Below, in pieces: positions 59,890-64,000 of a stretch of DNA of 64,000 bases. A program made the position numbers and the translations under genes. Source of the stretch: Flavobacterium rhamnosiphilum (GTDB lineage Bacteria; Bacteroidota; Bacteroidia; Flavobacteriales; Flavobacteriaceae); the NCBI RefSeq assembly GCF_004349195.1, contig NZ_SMLG01000002.1, positions 124,001 through 188,000 of the forward strand, given 5' to 3'. The first letter of the stretch is position 1. Each line of letters begins with the position of its first letter. The notes under the pieces are model-generated. The model did no database searches and was not told the DNA's origin. It saw only the letters and a list, made by a program, of their open reading frames with translations.

Positions 59890-60759
59890 TTATTTTCCAA
59901 CTTTGAACAAGAATTCTTTCTCTTCTTTTGTCAAACTATCGTATCCTGACTGACTAATTTTATCTAAAATTTCATCTATCTGTTGCTGCGATTTATCTTT
60001 TGCAACTATTTTTGAAACGCTTTTTTCCAGAGGCTTACTGTAGTTTTTATGCACTTTCTTGAATGGTGTCGCCGTATTTTTTTTGAACAAATTTGCAAAA
60101 AAATCTAGAAAACGAGAAACAAGTGTGCTTAAATCCGTTCCATTTTGGAGCAATTTAATAAAAATAAAACCAAAAAAAGCTCCAGAAAGATGAGAAATAT
60201 GCCCACCCATATTTTCTGAACGCAGTTGCATCAAATCAATAATAACAATTACAGCGGTTATATGCCACAATTTGACATTTCCAATAATCAATAAACGAAG
60301 ATCCATCAAAGGATTATATGTAGTAGTTGCGACTAAAATAGCCATAATAGCGGCAGAGGCACCTACAATTGGAGCGTTAATACTTAAAACATAGAATACA
60401 AGAATATAACTAATTCCAGCAAAAATAGCACTCAATACATACAAGCCCAGCAATTGCTTAGCCGTAAAATACGTCATAAATAATCTGCCCGAAAAGTTCA
60501 AAACAATCATATTAAAAATAATATGCATGATTCCGCTGTGAAAAAAAGCATACGAAAGCAGCGACCAAGGTTTCCAAAGCAAATGTGCCGGATTAGAGGA
60601 TAAACTCACATAATGAATGTAATCAATATTGACACCCAACAAGGATAAAAGTGCAAAAAACAACCACGGAAGAACAAACAAAGCTGCATTCCAAAAGATT
60701 AGCTTAGTCACTATTCCTCCCATTTTGTATTGTAATTTCAGGTCGTCAATAATATTCAT
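59890..60759 (-). CDS. Rhomboid family intramembrane serine protease, first copy
   Basis: This 289-residue protein has about six membrane helices and a C-terminal cytoplasmic tail. The catalytic Ser is expected in VGASAAIMA near residue 135, where the usual GASGA is replaced by GASAA. The catalytic His is in GGHISHLSGAFFGF near 190. The early HSGIMHIIFNM block is typical of rhomboids. It is adjacent to a second rhomboid gene, and both lie downstream of mutL. Confidence 0.9.
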   Translation of the reverse strand: MNIIDDLKLQYKMGGIVTKLIFWNAALFVLPWLFFALLSLLGVNIDYIHYVSLSSNPAHLLWKPWSLLSYAFFHSGIMHIIFNMIVLNFSGRLFMTYFTAKQLLGLYVLSAIFAGISYILVFYVLSINAPIVGASAAIMAILVATTTYNPLMDLRLLIIGNVKLWHITAVIVIIDLMQLRSENMGGHISHLSGAFFGFIFIKLLQNGTDLSTLVSRFLDFFANLFKKNTATPFKKVHKNYSKPLEKSVSKIVAKDKSQQQIDEILDKISQSGYDSLTKEEKEFLFKVGK

Positions 60760-60820
60760 AATTTAATTGGGATTTAAGATCTGATATTTAGGTCGTACTA
60801 CTTTAAAAGGGGTTACAATT

Positions 60821-61567
60821 TTAATTCCAACGGTTTTTATTGAACTGATTTTTCTTCCAATACCACATAATAATAAAACCAAACAAAGCGCCACCAACGT
60901 GTGCAAAATGGGCAATTCCGCCGCCACCAAAAATTGATTTTCCAGAAATCCCTAAATACAAATCGACCAATACTAAACCTGGTACAAAATATTTTGCTTT
61001 TATGGGCACAGGAATAAACATCAAAGCCAATTCAGCATTAGGAAACATAAAAGCAAATGCTACTATCGTTCCATAAATAGCTCCGGATGCACCCACCGCG
61101 GTACCAACATAGGCACTTGTGAAATTTTGAAAATCAGAAACGGATATAAATTGTTGCCATCTTGTATCGATTTTACCCTCATTTAAAAGTTGTAAAATTT
61201 CTTGTGTAGGAAATCCGTTAGCGATTAGCGTATTCAAACTCTCTTGAAAATAGTAATAATTGACTCCCGTATGCAACAACGCTGCTCCTAACCCACAGGA
61301 AATATAGAAAAATAAGAATTTCTTACTTCCCCACATTTGCTCTAAAGCAGACCCAAAAGAATACAAAGCAAACATATTGAAAAAAATATGCATAAAGCCA
61401 CCATGCATAAACATGTGGGTCAACGGTTGCCACAATTGAAAATCTGGATTTTCCGGAAAATACAATGCCAATATTTTATAGGCAGCGTCACCTATAACCA
61501 GCGTACCTACAAAAAACAATACATTTATAATTATTAATTGTTTTACTGTCTCAGTTACGTTTCTCAT
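60821..61567 (-). CDS. Rhomboid family intramembrane serine protease, second copy
   Basis: This 248-residue membrane protein has the standard Ser motif VGASGAIYG near residue 160 and His in HFAHVGGALFGF near 225, plus MFMHGGFMHIFFNMFALYSFG early on. It cleaves membrane proteins within their transmembrane segments. Its start overlaps the end of mutL by 4 bp, so the two are translationally coupled. Confidence 0.94.
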   Translation of the reverse strand: MRNVTETVKQLIIINVLFFVGTLVIGDAAYKILALYFPENPDFQLWQPLTHMFMHGGFMHIFFNMFALYSFGSALEQMWGSKKFLFFYISCGLGAALLHTGVNYYYFQESLNTLIANGFPTQEILQLLNEGKIDTRWQQFISVSDFQNFTSAYVGTAVGASGAIYGTIVAFAFMFPNAELALMFIPVPIKAKYFVPGLVLVDLYLGISGKSIFGGGGIAHFAHVGGALFGFIIMWYWKKNQFNKNRWN

Positions 61568-63405
61568 AATGCAAATTTTTTATCTAAATCTTCCACACGT
61601 ATCGTGATGAAAGTGGGTTTATGAAATGGGGAAACATTGGGATCTTTACAGGCAAAAAGTCCGTTTACCAAATTTTCCTGCTCTTTTTCTGTAAGGTGCG
61701 TTCCTGTTTTCACCGCTAAACTTTTGGCCATAGATTTGGCAATCGTATCGTTCTGACTGAAACTGCTTTCAGGAATCCCGTCCTGCAAATCACTTAATAA
61801 TTGTTCTAAAACCAGTGAAACTTCACTCTCAGTTACATTCACAGGAATTCCTGAAATAACAATATGATCTGTATTATTTTCTTCGAAGACAAATCCGGTG
61901 TTCATCAATGAAAGCTGTAATTCAGCAATAAGATCCATTTCGCTTGACGAAAAAAACAAGTTTAATGGAAATAATAACTGCTGGCTTGATGCCTGATTAA
62001 CGGTCATATTTACCAAAAACTGCTCGTACAAAACACGCTGATGTGCCCGTTGCTGATCGACAATTACCATTCCTGATTTTATCGATGAAACAATGTATTT
62101 TTTATGTATTTGATACGTTTTATGAACAGAATGCTCCACTTCTTCGTCATTAAATAAAGAGGAAGTCACTTCTTCATTTTCGAAAGTTATGTGTCCTATT
62201 TCATCCGTATCTTGTTTTAAACCTACGTACAAACTTTCCCAATTAGCCGTTGGTTCCGGTTTCTTATAATTAGAAAAATGCTTATTGGGCTTATCATCAG
62301 AAAACGGATTGAAATTGCCATCCACCTGAATCGTAGGCGTTGCACCTTCTAAATCTTTATAATGATATGGTGTGTCCAAATTAGAATCCCTGTCAAAATC
62401 TAAAACTGGCGCTACATTAAACTGACCCAAACTATGTTTTATGGAAGCTCTTAAAATAGCATACAAAGCATGTTCGTCATCAAACTTAATCTCCGTTTTA
62501 GTAGGATGAATATTGATGTCAATTGTGTTTGGCGGCACCGATAAATATAGAAAATAACTAGGCTGCGCACCGTCTTTCAAGATTCCGTCATAAGCTGCCA
62601 TAACCGCATGATGCAAATAACCGCTTTTTATAAAACGATCATTGACAAAGAAAAACTGTTCTCCACGATTTTTTTTGGCAAATTCCGGTTTGCTCACAAA
62701 TCCTTGAATCGCCACTATTTCTGTTTCTTCCTGAACCGGCACTAATTTTTCATTGGTTTTACCCGAGAAAACATTCACAATTCGTTGTCGTAAAGTAGAT
62801 GGCGGCAAATTGAACATTTCACTGCCATTGTGATAAAACGTAAAATGTATTTTTGGGTGAGCCAAAGCCACACGTTGAAACTCATCAATAATATGACGGT
62901 ATTCCACCGTATCCGACTTTAAGAAATTACGTCGCGCCGGAATATTAAAAAATAAATTTTTGACAGCAAATGACGTGCCTTTTGGCAAAACTGCCACATC
63001 TTGCGATACAAACTTACTGCCTTCAACGATGATGTGCGTTCCGAGTTCTTCTTGATCTGGCTTGGTTTTCATTTCTACATGGGCAATCGCCGCAATAGAT
63101 GCCAATGCTTCCCCACGAAACCCTTTGGTATGCAAAGAAAATAAATCTTCAGCCTGACGAATTTTGGAAGTGGCGTGACGTTCAAAACACAAACGTGCAT
63201 CGGTAACGCTCATTCCTAAACCATTATCAATCACTTGTACTAATGCCTTCCCTGCATCTTTAAGAATTAATTTTATATCTGTTGCTCTGGCATCAACCGC
63301 ATTTTCAAGCAACTCTTTGACAACTGAAGCGGGTCTTTGAACGACTTCTCCAGCAGCAATTTGATTGGCAACATGATCAGGAAGTAATTGAATTATACTC
63401 GACAT
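61564..63405 (-). CDS. mutL: DNA mismatch repair protein MutL
   Basis: This 613-residue GHKL ATPase coordinates mismatch repair. The N-terminal motifs are complete: ANQIAAGEVVQRPASVVKELLENAVDA (ATP motif I with catalytic Glu), DNGLGM and GFRGEALASI. The C-terminal dimerisation domain is present from about residue 425. An endonuclease motif of the DQHAxxER type reads DQQRAHQRVLYE, with Q and R shifted, so nickase activity is uncertain. It leads the mutL-rhomboid-rhomboid-EEP series on the minus strand. A TAAATTTG -7 box lies at 63507-63514. Confidence 0.96.
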   Translation of the reverse strand: MSSIIQLLPDHVANQIAAGEVVQRPASVVKELLENAVDARATDIKLILKDAGKALVQVIDNGLGMSVTDARLCFERHATSKIRQAEDLFSLHTKGFRGEALASIAAIAHVEMKTKPDQEELGTHIIVEGSKFVSQDVAVLPKGTSFAVKNLFFNIPARRNFLKSDTVEYRHIIDEFQRVALAHPKIHFTFYHNGSEMFNLPPSTLRQRIVNVFSGKTNEKLVPVQEETEIVAIQGFVSKPEFAKKNRGEQFFFVNDRFIKSGYLHHAVMAAYDGILKDGAQPSYFLYLSVPPNTIDINIHPTKTEIKFDDEHALYAILRASIKHSLGQFNVAPVLDFDRDSNLDTPYHYKDLEGATPTIQVDGNFNPFSDDKPNKHFSNYKKPEPTANWESLYVGLKQDTDEIGHITFENEEVTSSLFNDEEVEHSVHKTYQIHKKYIVSSIKSGMVIVDQQRAHQRVLYEQFLVNMTVNQASSQQLLFPLNLFFSSSEMDLIAELQLSLMNTGFVFEENNTDHIVISGIPVNVTESEVSLVLEQLLSDLQDGIPESSFSQNDTIAKSMAKSLAVKTGTHLTEKEQENLVNGLFACKDPNVSPFHKPTFITIRVEDLDKKFAL

Positions 63406-63562
63406 TAAAAAATTTAGGTTTAAAGTTTAACCCTTCGACTGTACTTCGACTTCGCTCAGTATAGACTCCTCAGGGTGACAATAGTTTATTATAAAACCAA
63501 GATGCACAAATTTAATGAATTTCTATTGGGAATGGTAGCTTATTTAATCATAAAAAAAACAA

Positions 63563-63597
63563 AAAACCTATACTATTTATGAGACAGTATAGGTTTT
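63563..63597 (-). terminator. Terminator of the gene at the window end
   Basis: 12-bp arms (63563-63574 and 63586-63597) with an A-rich left flank (T-rich on the minus strand), about 48 bases after the end of the partial membrane protein gene. Confidence 0.8.
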
Positions 63598-63644
63598 CCA
63601 GTTATATTTTTTTTAAAGCTAAAATATCATTAACTATAAAAAAA

Positions 63645-64000
63645 CTATTCTTCAACATAAAAATGATTTCCTAAAATATCCTTCAAACCAACTAAAATCA
63701 TCCATGCAAAATTCAAAAATAACAATAAAAAGTAACCCGATTTTAAATGATTCATAGTCAATGCAACTATTAAAACTGAGAATATCATAGAAGTAATACC
63801 AGTTATAAAAAGTAATGAAGTATTGGTTTCTTTTTCTCTAATTTCGTTTATTCCAATAATAAATAACAAAACTGCATATATAAAGAAAAGAAAATTATAG
63901 ATGGATTCTATTGCTGTATAACGATAATTATCTCCAATTTTAGCAAAAATATCTATCAAAGTTAGAATCGAAAAAATAATTCTAGTAATAGCCCAAAAAA
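63645..64000 (-). CDS. Partial membrane protein, 5' end outside the window
   Basis: The frame stays open to base 64000, so the true start lies outside. The visible part is 117 residues with about four hydrophobic segments (FWAITRIIFSILTLIDIF, FLFFIYAVLLFIIGI, LLFITGITSMIFSVLIVAL and GYFLLLFLNFAWMILVGL). No family was recognised. A TTG start at 63959 is possible, but it would cut off the first membrane segment. Confidence 0.6.
   Translation of the reverse strand, partial: FWAITRIIFSILTLIDIFAKIGDNYRYTAIESIYNFLFFIYAVLLFIIGINEIREKETNTSLLFITGITSMIFSVLIVALTMNHLKSGYFLLLFLNFAWMILVGLKDILGNHFYVEE

Overview
The window looks like a chromosomal segment of a low-GC member of the Bacteroidota, most likely family Flavobacteriaceae and possibly genus Flavobacterium. 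Supporting signs are two SusC/SusD pairs, very large secreted proteins ending in type IX secretion (T9SS) sorting domains, A/T-rich spacers, and several promoters with the Bacteroidota -7 box TAnnTTTG. The tail also carries the gene order parA-parB-DUF5683-dapB-lepB-wbqC, as in flavobacteria. The genus is inferred; no 16S rRNA gene is present.

Region 1 (1-18077, all minus strand) is a polysaccharide utilisation locus (PUL). In transcription order it holds SusC, SusD, a PhyH-type Fe(II)/2-oxoglutarate dioxygenase, a TIM-barrel sugar isomerase/epimerase, a GH106-like rhamnosidase with a Tat signal, two tandem GH28 enzymes, a ROK sugar kinase, and a GH92 mannosidase cut by the window edge. A GntR-LacI-type regulator and a LysR regulator lie upstream and are separated from susC by a 24-bp perfect hairpin. 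The enzymes suggest a pectic substrate containing rhamnose and galacturonic acid, with mannose or another sugar at its ends.

Region 2 (18078-25745) starts with a spacer carrying a 3'-half tRNA(CAT) fragment plus a terminator, which looks like an integration scar, and a nested palindrome. A second SusC/SusD pair with a PhoD-like phosphoesterase follows on the plus strand.

Region 3 (25746-43650) is a row of three giant secreted proteins that share a C-terminal module but differ at the N-terminus. The first is broken by an in-frame TGA and a one-base frameshift. The third contains five near-identical 243-bp repeats. The spacer between the first and second carries two palindromic MITE-like elements, both bordered by CATTATTT.

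Region 4 (43801-52604) holds a small Cys-rich exported protein, a DUF4442 hotdog protein, a DUF4870-PadR-PspC-DUF2807 cluster, an M1 metallopeptidase, a second DUF2807 protein, and thioredoxin reductase.

Region 5 (52737-64000) is core genome: tRNA-Pro, a Flavo-1-like structured RNA candidate, parA, parB, DUF5683, a small membrane protein, dapB, lepB and wbqC on plus. An endonuclease/exonuclease/phosphatase protein, two rhomboid proteases, mutL and a partial membrane protein follow on minus.
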